A DNA stretch of 40,182 nucleotides from Sphingomonas sp. PP-CE-1G-424 (GTDB taxonomy: Bacteria > Pseudomonadota > Alphaproteobacteria > Sphingomonadales > Sphingomonadaceae). Shown one piece after another: positions 1 through 10,252 of the stretch. The stretch's first letter is position 1. Each line of letters starts with the position of its first letter. The notes under the pieces are model-generated. The model worked only from the letters and a program-made list of their open reading frames with translations, searched no databases and had not been told where the DNA came from. The stretch lies in contig NZ_SLXW01000016.1 of NCBI RefSeq assembly GCF_004341085.1, forward strand, positions 1 to 40,182, given 5' to 3'. The position numbers and the translations under genes are program-made.

Positions 1-75
1 ACTCGGCCGTGAAACCCGACTGCGCCAATGGTACTATCGCTCAAGCGATGGAAGAGTAGGTCGTCGCCAGGCATT
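1..75 (+). rRNA. rrf: 5S ribosomal RNA, 3' end (partial)
   Basis: The first 75 bases read as the 3' half of a bacterial 5S rRNA. They contain ACTCGGCCGTGAAAC, then GGTACTATCGC and GGAAGAGTAGGTCGTCGCCAGGC-type sequence, which are the conserved helix IV/V and 3' strand elements. The 5' part lies outside the window and the exact 3' end is approximate. With the tRNA-fMet 87 bases downstream this is the end of an rRNA operon (16S-23S-5S-tRNA-fMet order, known in many alphaproteobacteria). Confidence 0.85.
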
Positions 76-161
76 GAAGCCCGTGCAACATGCAAACACG
101 CACAATATCCAAAACCCATTCACAACGTCTCATACACCCAACGTTCGCAACAGTGAACCGT

Positions 162-1849
<1,688 letters not shown>

Positions 1850-1853
<4 letters not shown>

Positions 1854-2062
1854 GACGAGGCCGTCGCCGGTTCGCGCAACTCGCTGGCGTACGAACGAAA
1901 GGCGCCAGGTCCTGATTGCAGGGTTGTCGTGCATCCTGCTCGCTGTGCCAATTTCTGACCGCGGCGAATGAAACGCCCGGACGCGCAAGCCTGCCGCGGA
2001 ACTCCACGCCAGGTCCACTGCCTGACCCGGTCGTTGTCGTTGATGGCGGGGCAGCGTCTCAT
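1850..2062 (-). CDS. small basic protein upstream of recombinase
   Basis: A 70-residue reading frame, rich in Arg and Ala, with no recognised domain. Its reality rests on position: the ATG overlaps the stop of the upstream small gene (ATGA, 2062-2059), and its stop overlaps the GTG start of the recombinase (GTGA, 1853-1850). Such tight coupling suggests an accessory protein made with the recombinase, perhaps an excision or directionality factor, but nothing in the sequence proves that. GC-rich DNA often leaves long open frames by chance, so a non-coding origin cannot be excluded. Confidence 0.45.
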
Positions 2063-2274
2063 CGGCGTCCTGGAACGGTCTCGCGGGCAGCAGCCTGACC
2101 CGCGCCTGCAACGTACTCCGCGGCGGCTTGTCGTGCCAAGAGCCGAACGAGCTCCTCGATAGCGAGAGCACGTCGTCCGAGGGCTTTTGGGGAGGGGATA
2201 ACCGGCATACCCCCCCTTGTGGAATGGGAGCCGTGAGGCCGTGAAAACTTGTCATAGGTTTCTATAAATGGCAC
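2059..2274 (-). CDS. small conserved-looking protein, first gene of recombinase run
   Basis: A 71-residue frame starting at a GTG (2274). It has a protein-like central stretch, roughly residues 23-55, with a predicted helix (EELVRLLARQAAAEY). No domain is recognised. It would be co-translated with the next small gene through an ATGA overlap and then with the recombinase. The start lies 9 bases from the divergent XRE gene, so the two transcripts share a very short promoter region. The Shine-Dalgarno is poor. The function is unknown; a regulator of element mobility is a guess from context. Confidence 0.45.
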   Translation of the reverse strand: MPFIETYDKFSRPHGSHSTRGGMPVIPSPKALGRRALAIEELVRLLARQAAAEYVAGAGQAAARETVPGRR

Positions 2275-2283
2275 GGGGGCCTG

Positions 2284-2811
2284 ATGGGTTCGGGAATCAA
2301 CAGGCTCTTCCCCCGCACGGCTATTCCGTCCGGTATCGGCAACCGGGTCCGTAACGCGCGGCTGGCGCGTGGTTGGTCTCAGGAACAGCTCGCCCGGTAC
2401 GTGCAGGTAGATAGGCGGACCATCCTACGCCTCGAGCAGGGATCCCATCGACCCACGTCGCATCTGGTGCACGCGCTCGAAGAGCGATTGGCTCTCGTGC
2501 AGCTCGTTCCCGGTTGGCGCGACCCGGCGCTGCCGGGGGCACCTTCGTTCGGTACACGACTGAGGCTCGCGCGCCTGGCCAGGGGATTGACCCAGGTGGC
2601 AGCGGCCGGAGCCGCGGGAGTGAGTCCGGCCACGTTGTCGCGCTTCGAGCGCGAGATGGGCGACACGCCGATGATCGTCGACGACGGCAGCATGATCAAT
2701 GACGGCTACGCCGCGGCGCTTGGCTTCGCCGATGCCCAGGACATGGAGGAGTACTGCCTCTCGGCTTCGCCGAGGCTCTGGTTGGACCGGCTGAAGGCGG
2801 CGGACGGGTAA
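2284..2811 (+). CDS. XRE-family regulator with two helix-turn-helix domains
   Basis: A 175-residue DNA-binding protein with two successive HTH_3 (Cro/C1) domains. The first is at about residues 18-72 (ARLARGWSQEQLARYVQV, then RTILRLEQG); the second is at about 88-126 (ARLARGLTQVAAAGAAGV, then ATLSRFERE). The repeated ARLARG start of each domain points to an internal duplication. The C-terminal 50 residues have no recognised fold. It is divergent from the recombinase run, so a role in controlling the element's mobility is plausible. The start is weakly supported: only a GGGGGC precedes the ATG. Confidence 0.8.
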   Translation: MGSGINRLFPRTAIPSGIGNRVRNARLARGWSQEQLARYVQVDRRTILRLEQGSHRPTSHLVHALEERLALVQLVPGWRDPALPGAPSFGTRLRLARLARGLTQVAAAGAAGVSPATLSRFEREMGDTPMIVDDGSMINDGYAAALGFADAQDMEEYCLSASPRLWLDRLKAADG

Positions 2812-2913
2812 ACGGTTGGTTGCGCCGCTCGAGGGCGGGGCCCGCGGCGGCTAGGCTTGCCCAAAGTAGGCGCGGATCCCGGGCGGAAAGATGCCCCAAG
2901 GCTTCGCGCGGGT

Positions 2914-4464
2914 TCAGCCGGCCGTGCACAGAGCGAGGAAGCCGCTGGAGAATACGGCTTCGCCACCTTCCGCCGTGTCGGTCAGGGAATAGGTGTGCAC
3001 GACTATGCCGGTTGCCGCGATCGCGTCGACCACCTGTGCGGCGGGCATCTTCGGCAGCAGCAGCACCTTTACATGCTGATCCAGCCCCGGGATCAGCCGG
3101 CTGTAGAGGTGCAGCTGCCCGACGCCGGTGTGCACGTCGGCGGCCGAGATGCTCGTCTTTATCTCGATGAGAAGCGGTTTGGAGTCCTGCGGCAGGATCT
3201 CGCCGTCGATCTGGAAGCCGAGGGGATGCTGGAGCTTCCGCATCGTAACGTCCATCTTGGCCAGGTGATCGTGCAGCGTCATCGAGACGAGGCCGTGACG
3301 CTTGCTGACGAGGCGTTCGTCGAGGGCGGGGCGGGGGGCGATGACGTAGGTTCCGCCGACCTCGTCCGGCGCGATTCGGACGACCCAGTCCGTATCGGTG
3401 TTCGAAAGAACGCTCTCGTCTCCCTGCTCTGCCGCTTGGCTCGCGGAGACGCGGGCCGCTCGCACCAGCGCGCACAGGTGGACGAAGCGGCCGGTGGATC
3501 GACGGATCTGGACCGGATCGGCATCGAGGTCGGCGACGATGACCCATTTGCGCGCTAGGCCCTCGTCGGGCACCTCGACGTCCACCGGGGTCAATCCGGT
3601 GACCTCGAGGAACTCCGTCTCGAGGATGTTCTTCGCGTTCGAACCGAGGCGGGCCTGGTGGACGAGGTAGCGTCGGCCAGTCGAGTCCGTGGCGAAGTTC
3701 GATAGCGGGTTTTGTGATCCCGGCTCCAGCGGATCGGCGATGCCGACGGTCCAGCCGGTTCCCTTGGGCAGCACGCCCATGGTGAGCGTCGTTCGGTCCT
3801 CCTCCACCTTCGGAGCTTTGAGAACGATTTCACCGTCCGGCACCCAGCGTGTCGACCCCCGCCAGACCACGCCATCCGTCATCGCCCGCCGCCAGTCAGC
3901 CGCCGCCGTCCGTGCGGCGTCGGGTTCCGTGATGAGGCGAAGGGGTCCTCCGAGGTCGAGCGTTTGCACCAGCTCGTCATAGGTCGGCGAGAAGCCGCGT
4001 ATGGCCTTCGCGCTCCACGAAACGAGATCCTCCCGGCTCATCGCCAGGCCCGTCGCGGCGTCCATCACCGCGGCGATCGGTGCTCCGTCGTTGGTGGGGC
4101 CCCGCACGGCTTCGAATTTCGTTTGCAGGACGCCGCCCCCGTTCACGGTGTCGATCTTCACGATGAATGCGCCAACGGCGTCGATGCCGACGGTGTAGGC
4201 GAGCACCTTCGGGGCGTCGGGACGCGGGTAGATCTTCGCCCAGGTGTAGGGCGTGTAATTGCCCCCCTGATTGATCGGCGCTCGCCGAGCCTTGACCCGC
4301 CCCATCGGGAAGTGTGCCGCCTGAAGATCGTCGGCCCAGTCCCGGGTTGCGTAGTGCGCGTCCTTGAGAACCGCGTAGACGTGACCCGACGGACCGTTCT
4401 CGGCTGGCCGTCCCCCGTGGTCGCGCAGCAAATCGAACTGTTCCCTGGTGAACCCGGAATCCAT
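2914..4464 (-). CDS. PD-(D/E)XK nuclease-like protein, paralogue of upstream gene
   Basis: A 516-residue protein whose C-terminal domain carries a PD-(D/E)XK block: Asp420 (FQIDGEI) and, after a 13-residue gap, Glu434-x-Lys436 in LLIEIKTSIS, followed by VGQLHLYSRL. The last 130 residues read as this nuclease core; the first 380 are unrecognised. The ATG at 4464 has a clear ribosome site (GGAG, 8 bases upstream). The neighbour 100 bases upstream ends in the same arrangement (LFEVKTSIS then AIGQL, same D-x13-ExK spacing). The two are therefore probably diverged duplicates and likely one operon. The product may cut nucleic acid, but the target is unknown. Confidence 0.7.
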   Translation of the reverse strand: MDSGFTREQFDLLRDHGGRPAENGPSGHVYAVLKDAHYATRDWADDLQAAHFPMGRVKARRAPINQGGNYTPYTWAKIYPRPDAPKVLAYTVGIDAVGAFIVKIDTVNGGGVLQTKFEAVRGPTNDGAPIAAVMDAATGLAMSREDLVSWSAKAIRGFSPTYDELVQTLDLGGPLRLITEPDAARTAAADWRRAMTDGVVWRGSTRWVPDGEIVLKAPKVEEDRTTLTMGVLPKGTGWTVGIADPLEPGSQNPLSNFATDSTGRRYLVHQARLGSNAKNILETEFLEVTGLTPVDVEVPDEGLARKWVIVADLDADPVQIRRSTGRFVHLCALVRAARVSASQAAEQGDESVLSNTDTDWVVRIAPDEVGGTYVIAPRPALDERLVSKRHGLVSMTLHDHLAKMDVTMRKLQHPLGFQIDGEILPQDSKPLLIEIKTSISAADVHTGVGQLHLYSRLIPGLDQHVKVLLLPKMPAAQVVDAIAATGIVVHTYSLTDTAEGGEAVFSSGFLALCTAG

Positions 4465-4564
4465 GCAACGCTCTCCTCTAGTCAGATGTCTTTCGGTCTC
4501 GATGCCGTCTAACCGCGACGGCCCGCGTCGGCGGCATTGGCGGACGGCGAGCCTGCCCCCACGC

Positions 4565-5575
4565 TCAGAGCAGCGAGATCTTGGGTTTGGCGCCTCGGCT
4601 GAGGTGGAAGCGGCGGACATCGATGTTCAGTGCGCCGATGCTCCGAACGAGATCGTCCGGCAGGTCGCCCTCGGGTATCACGAGGGTCTTCGAGACGTTT
4701 CCGCCGCCATCCGCCGAATGCGTCACGAGCTGGCCGATGGCCGTGTACAGCGACTGCCGGCTGATGCTGGTCTTGACCTCGAAGAGCTCGGTCATCGTCC
4801 CGCCGGCCCTGACGTACAGGTCGATGAGGGGGCTGTTGAGAACCTCCTCCCGTTTGGTCTTGCGACCTTCGCGCTCGTCGCGCAGCAGATCGACTACGTC
4901 GCCGTGGTACGAGATGTAGTCGATCTCGGCCCGTCGCGTCCCGCGCCGTCGACCGCGAGCCTCCTTGCGATAGGCGTCCCATTCGGCGACGCGCCGCCGC
5001 ACGGCATCGGTGTCGAGCGCGCCGCTGTCGACCGCATCCTTGAAGTCTCGAACGATCTGAACGTAGCGCCATATACGAGACGTGATGTCGCCCGCGTCCA
5101 CGCGGCCGAGCAGGATGCCTTCGCGGACATTCCCGTTGGAACGGCCGACCTCGATGAGTTCGTGGTCGGACCATGCAAGGAAGGCGCTTTGACCGACCCC
5201 GGGCTTGCCGCCGCCGATCCCGCCATCATGCATGAGGTAGACGATGCCCGTCGCGGGATCCCGTGCGAAGAAGCCGGCGACCGCTCCGGAATTCGTCAAC
5301 GTCGGTATGTTGATCTCGACCGTGATGATCTGAGCGTGTCGCTTGTCGTCGAAGACGCCGAAGGCGTTCCAACGCCTGGGTATCTTGGCGTCTTCGGCGG
5401 ATCCGAAAGCGCACCACAGAGAACCGGATCCGTTCGAATAGACGGTCTCATCGCGGTTTCCGCTCGGGAAGCCGATGTTGCGAACGCCTTGTGACTTCAG
5501 GCGTGCGGTCACCGATCGTTCGAGATCGCGCTGCGACCGGCTCTTGTCGGCCGTTTCCTCCACCATCATCAGCAC
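4565..5575 (-). CDS. PD-(D/E)XK nuclease-like protein
   Basis: A 336-residue protein with a C-terminal PD-(D/E)XK-type core: Asp252 (LIDLYV), Glu266 and Lys268 (LFEVKTSIS), then LYTAIGQL as the usual helix after the catalytic strand. The N-terminal part, with an IITVEINIP strand and a glycine-rich loop near residues 120-130, is not recognised. The GTG at 5575 is chosen because GGGAG lies 8 bases upstream; an ATG at 5569 and a TTG at 5590 are alternatives. It lies upstream of a gene with the same catalytic block and downstream of the HNH genes on the same strand, across a 349-base gap. Motif recognition is by eye. Confidence 0.7.
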   Translation of the reverse strand: MLMMVEETADKSRSQRDLERSVTARLKSQGVRNIGFPSGNRDETVYSNGSGSLWCAFGSAEDAKIPRRWNAFGVFDDKRHAQIITVEINIPTLTNSGAVAGFFARDPATGIVYLMHDGGIGGGKPGVGQSAFLAWSDHELIEVGRSNGNVREGILLGRVDAGDITSRIWRYVQIVRDFKDAVDSGALDTDAVRRRVAEWDAYRKEARGRRRGTRRAEIDYISYHGDVVDLLRDEREGRKTKREEVLNSPLIDLYVRAGGTMTELFEVKTSISRQSLYTAIGQLVTHSADGGGNVSKTLVIPEGDLPDDLVRSIGALNIDVRRFHLSRGAKPKISLL

Positions 5576-5924
5576 GTCTCGGTCTCCCAATATCTGTATG
5601 CTCGCGTCGGGTCGGGTGAAGCGGAATGGTTCGTGGTGGCTAGTAGCGTTCGGAGGCCTGTCACGAACCCCCGACCGGCACTGGCTTCGTACTCTGGACT
5701 GCAGCGTCCCGGTAAACCGGCGGGGCCTGTGCCGGAACTTCTACACCTCATCGAGATACGAGTACGAGCCTGAACGTCGATGATTGCGCACTTCGACATT
5801 CTGATACCCGCGCCCGATGCGGCCGATGTATCGGATGCAATGCCAGGTATTCTACTGCTCCTGGCGACACCTCGCTGAGACTGGTGCCGGACCGATCTGA
5901 AGTAAGTGTTTCAGCGACGCGGGT
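5576..5924. other. non-coding gap with inverted repeats
   Basis: No convincing gene is seen on either strand. The stretch holds a long-range repeat pair CCGGCAC (5675-5681) / GTGCCGG (5729-5735) enclosing CCGGT-AA-ACCGG (5709-5720). Transcribed leftward these could fold into a branched structure ahead of the PD-(D/E)XK gene. It probably also holds the promoter of that gene. Confidence 0.35.
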
Positions 5925-6827
5925 TCATAGCGCCGCCGCCACGGTTCCCCTGACCTCGTCAAGGAACGCTCTAGCCATGCCGGCGAAGTTGTTCTCTTTC
6001 CTCGCGAACTCGGCAAGCGACTTGAGCGACCTGATGGCGGAGGCGCGATGAGCGTCGGCGACCTCGTCGTTCAGGGCCCTACTCATGCAATCCACCGCCT
6101 CGCGGACGTCGCTTGCCAGCGATCGCATGAGCAACACCGTCTTCGCACGATCCTCCGTCAGGTGGCGACGATTGAATCCAAGGACGTCCTTCGTCTTCTC
6201 CGCTCTGGCATCGCCATTTTTGGCCTTCACAGTCGAGAGTTCGCCCTCGAACTCCCAGTCGAAGAGTCCGGCGGGATCGATTTTCGTCGGGTCGATCAGA
6301 AGCGGCTTCTCGTCCGCGACCTTACCGTCATAAGTTGTCACATATTGACCGTCCGCTGTTGGAAAGGCGTTCTTCTTACCGGTCGTTTGCAGATCGTTGT
6401 CCAGTATAGCATCCTGGATCTCCTGCGTCGTAAGGCCCGATCCCATTATCAGCTGGCGGCGATGCTGGTTGCAATGCATGCAGCTCAGCAGGAGATTGTC
6501 CCACGACATCGCCAGCCACCAATAGCCCGGATGCGTAACGCCGGCGTCGTCCGCATCCTTGACGCCGCCCTTCGGTCGGAAGTGCTCTATGTCCGTCTGG
6601 CTTGAACCGCTGATGCCGCTTTCGCAGTAAGCGCACTTGCCGTGGAAGAGGACGGTCAACGCCTCGCGGACGTCGTCCCCGGCATAGGCTCTGTAGTCCT
6701 TGGTCTCCGGAAGATTACCTTCTGTATTGAACGCATCGACGAAGCGAGCACGCTCCTTCGCGCCCGCGCTATTCTCGTCATCTGGATTGAGCGACGCTGG
6801 AACCTTGGACCGTTCGACAAAGATCAT
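5925..6827 (-). CDS. HNH endonuclease, PtuB/TIGR02646-like
   Basis: A 300-residue HNH nuclease of the subfamily used by Septu PtuB and retron-associated HNH proteins. Key residues are Cys65 and Cys68 (FHGKCAYCES), Glu81-His82 (DIEHFRPK), Asn111 (WDNLLL) and Cys116/Cys119-Asn120 (SCMHCNQ), giving two CxxC zinc knuckles around the HNH core. The C-terminal 170 residues are largely helical. Its ATG overlaps the stop of the preceding HNH-ATPase gene (ATGA, 6827-6824), so the two are translationally coupled. In Septu the HNH protein acts with an ATPase that controls cutting of nucleic acid during phage infection; that role is inferred here. Confidence 0.85.
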   Translation of the reverse strand: MIFVERSKVPASLNPDDENSAGAKERARFVDAFNTEGNLPETKDYRAYAGDDVREALTVLFHGKCAYCESGISGSSQTDIEHFRPKGGVKDADDAGVTHPGYWWLAMSWDNLLLSCMHCNQHRRQLIMGSGLTTQEIQDAILDNDLQTTGKKNAFPTADGQYVTTYDGKVADEKPLLIDPTKIDPAGLFDWEFEGELSTVKAKNGDARAEKTKDVLGFNRRHLTEDRAKTVLLMRSLASDVREAVDCMSRALNDEVADAHRASAIRSLKSLAEFARKENNFAGMARAFLDEVRGTVAAAL

Positions 6828-9037
6828 GGACGTGACCTCGCAAAGCCGGCCTTGATGGAGTCGATCTCCCCAAGCAGTGTCTCGACCATGTCCCGACGCG
6901 ACTTGGCTCCTACCTTGGCAGGTGGCATGAACGGGTCGATATCGGCACGACGGAGAGCTTCGACGAAGATCTGGTCCGCGAAGCTGTTCCCGACGGAGAT
7001 CTCCCGCTGGAGCTGCTGACCGAGCTCGGCCTTTTCCGCCGTCTCGTCGTCATCGAGGTGATGACGCGATGCCAGGTTCTGATACCGGATCAGCCTGGAA
7101 TCCGTTTCCGGATCCGTCGACCCAAGTCCGAAGAATTCCGATGTCAGAAGCTGCTCGGCCCGCATGCCGGTAACGCTTGGAAGGTCTATGAGGCGTTCGA
7201 TCGTGTCCTGGTCGCGAACGAGCACCTGCACCTCGCCGTCATCCATTCCGCGCAGGCACAACGGATCGTGCGTCGTCGCGATGAACTGGACCTTCGGCAG
7301 CGCCGTGCGGAGCGCGGCCATGACGCGCATTTTCCAGCGAGGATGGAGATGCGTCTCGATCTCGTCGATAAGCACCACGCCTTCCGCCTCTGCAAGATCG
7401 GGTGCGGAACCGAGCATGGCGCGCATCACGTCGACAGCCGTAGCGGACAGCGAGCGGTAGCCTTCGCTATGCTGCTCGATGGAGATGCCGGTCTCCCCGA
7501 CATGTTCGTACACCCCGTTGGCGTTAGCGTGAGTAGCCTTGCTGACGATTAGCACGCCCTGGGCGGGGTCCCGCCGGAAGTCGCTGTCGTCCGGGAGTCC
7601 GAGGATCTCGCGCAGTGCGCGAGCAACCTCGCGGAAAGCGTCCTCTTCGAGCTTTCCAAGCCAGAGGTCTGGATGGGGGAGTACCCAGAGGGGATCGAAC
7701 AACCCTCGCATGCCGCCGCTCTTGGCGCGTTTCCGTCGCCCCTTGAGAAAAAAACGCCGTGAACCATAGGCCTGGACATTGGCGCTTGCCTCTTCATTTC
7801 CTTCGAAGCGGCTCCCGTCCACGGGGATGCGGAGCTCGGCGGTCCCGCCTTCGACGAAGAAGATCGTGACCCTCGCTGGTTCACGGCCTTGGCCAGAGCC
7901 GGGCGGTGGACGGCGGACTAGTTCTCGGGGGGATACGGGAAACGTCGATGCCGTCTTGGTGCCGGCGAGCGTCAGCGCGATCGCCTCGAGTATTGAACTT
8001 TTACCGGTGGCGTTCTCGCCCAAGATCATCATGCACGTAGCGCCGCCTCTGTCCTTTCGATGTACCGGGAATTCAAGGTCAAGCGACTCGATCGCCTTGA
8101 AGTTACGGATTTCCACGCGACGCATGGGCGCCGAGAAGCCCCGCCACGCTGGTATTTCGACGACGCCCGATGGGACGTTGACCTGCGGCTCGACATCGAT
8201 CGTTCCGAGCGCCGAGAATGCCGTATTCACATGTCGCATGGAAGCATCCGCGTGCAGCACTCCCAGGCCGCCGCGTGTGTCGTCGAAGGCGAAGACGGGT
8301 AGGCGTTGCACCTTCGCGAGTTCGACGGCGTAGCGATACCGCAGTATCGCCAATGCGCCGTAGCATTCTTGGTCGGCTTCGATGCTGAGCATCAGGGCGA
8401 GAACTTCGGCTGGGCTATTCGCGTCCAGCACCCCGGACGTGAACCGGCGGAATTCATGCTCGCGCATCTTGATCAGCGACGGACGATTGAGTTCGAGCAG
8501 TTCGATTGTACCGGCTCCCCGATTGGTGCGGGGATGGCATCGGCCGTCGATCGTGAAGGCCAGATGCCGTTCTGGACGATCATAGCCGGGGTCGATCAGG
8601 ATCGGCGTTTCCCGTGCGCGTACCTCGTCGAACTCGGCCAGCACCGGGGCCCGGCTGCCTCGCAGCGGAAAGCGAGACGCCTTGCGGCGATTGCATGCGG
8701 CGCAGATCAGCAGCAGGTTCTCCCACTCGTAGGCGAGCCAGCTGTAGTGGTCGGGAGCGCTCTTGCGGCCGCCCGATGCATTGGCGGGAGGGCGGTGGTG
8801 CTCTACGAAGACCTCCGACCTGTCCTCGCAATAGGCGCACTTCCCGTGGAACAGATGTTCGAGCGACTGTCGAACTTCGGGCGAGCGGAAAAAGCGTTCC
8901 TGCAGGGGAGCGCGGCGGGTAGAGCGTTCGTCATCACTTCGATCGAGGAAGACCGCGATCTCGGCGCGAGCCTTTGCGGCTTCGTCCGAACCGAGGATCA
9001 ACGGCACCGGCGTCGAATTGTGCTGGACGCGTCTCAT
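6824..9037 (-). CDS. HNH domain fused to SMC/ABC-type ATPase (Septu-like PtuB-PtuA fusion)
   Basis: A 737-residue fusion. Residues about 55-125 form an HNH domain of the same subfamily as the downstream gene: Cys67/Cys70 (FHGKCAYCED), His80-His81 (VEHHRPP), Asn107 (WENLLL), Cys112/Cys115. Residues about 305-650 form an ABC/SMC-like ATPase: Walker A GENATGKSS (340-348), a signature-like SEGYRS (524-529), Walker B VVLIDEIE (554-561) with THLHP, and the switch His590 (FIATTHDPL). This resembles PtuA carrying its own PtuB domain, plus a second free HNH nuclease. The likely role is ATP-gated antiphage nuclease (inference from family). It follows the WYL regulator by 160 bases on the same strand. 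Confidence 0.85.
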   Translation of the reverse strand: MRRVQHNSTPVPLILGSDEAAKARAEIAVFLDRSDDERSTRRAPLQERFFRSPEVRQSLEHLFHGKCAYCEDRSEVFVEHHRPPANASGGRKSAPDHYSWLAYEWENLLLICAACNRRKASRFPLRGSRAPVLAEFDEVRARETPILIDPGYDRPERHLAFTIDGRCHPRTNRGAGTIELLELNRPSLIKMREHEFRRFTSGVLDANSPAEVLALMLSIEADQECYGALAILRYRYAVELAKVQRLPVFAFDDTRGGLGVLHADASMRHVNTAFSALGTIDVEPQVNVPSGVVEIPAWRGFSAPMRRVEIRNFKAIESLDLEFPVHRKDRGGATCMMILGENATGKSSILEAIALTLAGTKTASTFPVSPRELVRRPPPGSGQGREPARVTIFFVEGGTAELRIPVDGSRFEGNEEASANVQAYGSRRFFLKGRRKRAKSGGMRGLFDPLWVLPHPDLWLGKLEEDAFREVARALREILGLPDDSDFRRDPAQGVLIVSKATHANANGVYEHVGETGISIEQHSEGYRSLSATAVDVMRAMLGSAPDLAEAEGVVLIDEIETHLHPRWKMRVMAALRTALPKVQFIATTHDPLCLRGMDDGEVQVLVRDQDTIERLIDLPSVTGMRAEQLLTSEFFGLGSTDPETDSRLIRYQNLASRHHLDDDETAEKAELGQQLQREISVGNSFADQIFVEALRRADIDPFMPPAKVGAKSRRDMVETLLGEIDSIKAGFARSRP

Positions 9038-9197
9038 CCGAAATCATCCTTGATCGAGTTTTACCGCTTGGTCGAACCGAACCCGTTGGTTGCAGTGGCG
9101 GACCCGGTATCGTCTCCTCAGGCAGGCGTCGACAGGGTACGTCGGATCCAATCCGATGCGGATCTTTATACCTTTCTCTGGGCGCTTGTTGCGCAGA

Positions 9198-10190
9198 TCA
9201 CGGTAGGGCGCCGAACGGCCGCTGGTGCCCATGGACCAGCTCCCTCAGCGCGGCCGGTTGCAGCACCTCGACCGACGTGCCCCACGAGTAGAGGTGCCAG
9301 CACATCTCGAGGTGGCCCGAGGCTTGGAAGCGCACGAGCAGCGACCCGTCCGGCTCCTCGACCGTGGTCTGGGTCGGATGGAAGACGAAACGCCGCGCGT
9401 GGGGAGCGGCTTCCGGCGAGAAGCGCCAGACGACGTCGCCGTGCTCGGCGGCGTTCTCGAACGAGCCGAACCCCTTCTCGGCATGTGCCCGGATGTCGAA
9501 GCCCGGGTCGATCTCGAAGCTGTCCGGCAAGACCTCGGCCCGCGTGATCTCCTCCACGCGGTAGTGCTGAAGCGGCGAGGATGCGGGCTTCGCCGTGTCG
9601 CGACCGACGAGGTAGCGCCGCGTTCCGAGCAGCAGGCCGTGGGGCGCGACGATCCTGTCCCTGGGTTTTGGCTGGCTCCGGGTCTGGTAGGGGAACCGCA
9701 GCAGGAAGGGGCCCTTCAGCGCTTCGTAGATGGCGGCATCGACGCCGCCGTTCTGCGCCGGCCGTGGTCCGGGGCGGGCCGCGTGACCGAGCGCCTCGGC
9801 CAGCGCCTCCTCGTCGACGGCGAGCCGCGTTCCCGCCTCCGGAGGTATGAGTGCGCGCACCTTCTGCTTGAGGCCTCGCACGGCGGTCGCCTCCGTGGTC
9901 AGACCCGCGACGTCGAGCTCGTTGATCGCCGTGGTCAGCGCCGCGAGTTCCTCCGCTGAGGGTGTCAGGAGCGGCGCGATCGCGCGGGCGGCGATTCGCC
10001 AGCGGCGCTTCCGGTCTTCGCCGTCGTCGGCCTGCGTCTGGGGGAAGGCCGCCTCGAGCGCCACGGTCATCCGCTGCGCCGAGCGGTGCACGCAGCCGAA
10101 CTCCTCGATGATCTCCTCGAGCGACACGCCGCTCCGTCGCGTCGCCATCATCGCCAGCTTGAGCAGTTCCTGGGCCTTGGCAAACGACAT
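9198..10190 (-). CDS. WYL-domain transcriptional regulator
   Basis: A 330-residue regulator with an N-terminal winged helix-turn-helix (about residues 1-60), a WYL ligand-sensing domain (about 156-225, with RRYLVGRD in the place of the WYL triad) and a C-terminal extension (WCX; FVFHPTQ to VEVLQP). Proteins of this design (BrxR, CapW) repress phage-defence operons and respond to infection or DNA damage. The start at 10190 is the second possible ATG; the upstream start at 10217 would overlap the operator. It is divergent from the nuclease/helicase gene and lies upstream of the HNH-ATPase, so it may control both sides. The palindrome at 10202-10216 is its probable operator. Confidence 0.85.
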   Translation of the reverse strand: MSFAKAQELLKLAMMATRRSGVSLEEIIEEFGCVHRSAQRMTVALEAAFPQTQADDGEDRKRRWRIAARAIAPLLTPSAEELAALTTAINELDVAGLTTEATAVRGLKQKVRALIPPEAGTRLAVDEEALAEALGHAARPGPRPAQNGGVDAAIYEALKGPFLLRFPYQTRSQPKPRDRIVAPHGLLLGTRRYLVGRDTAKPASSPLQHYRVEEITRAEVLPDSFEIDPGFDIRAHAEKGFGSFENAAEHGDVVWRFSPEAAPHARRFVFHPTQTTVEEPDGSLLVRFQASGHLEMCWHLYSWGTSVEVLQPAALRELVHGHQRPFGALP

Positions 10191-10200
10191 AGAGAATACC

Positions 10201-10230
10201 CTGACAGCTTTTGTCACCCATGTGTGCTAT
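10201..10230 (+). promoter_or_regulatory. divergent promoter with palindromic operator
   Basis: The 62-base space between the divergent WYL and nuclease/helicase genes holds a perfect palindrome TGACA-N5-TGTCA (10202-10216). It lies inside a plausible rightward promoter: -35 CTGACA (10201-10206), 18-base spacer, -10 TGCTAT (10225-10230). Repressor binding there would block transcription. WYL regulators are known to bind such short dyads next to their own genes; assigning this one to the WYL protein is inference. Confidence 0.55.
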
Positions 10231-10252
10231 AGCAGAGGAAAGGGGATTGCGC

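Noticed and set aside
1854..2255. N-terminal extension of the recombinase by 134 residues
   Set aside because: The extension overlaps two small chained genes and has no recombinase homology before the YGRHS motif; the GTG at 1853 is the better start.
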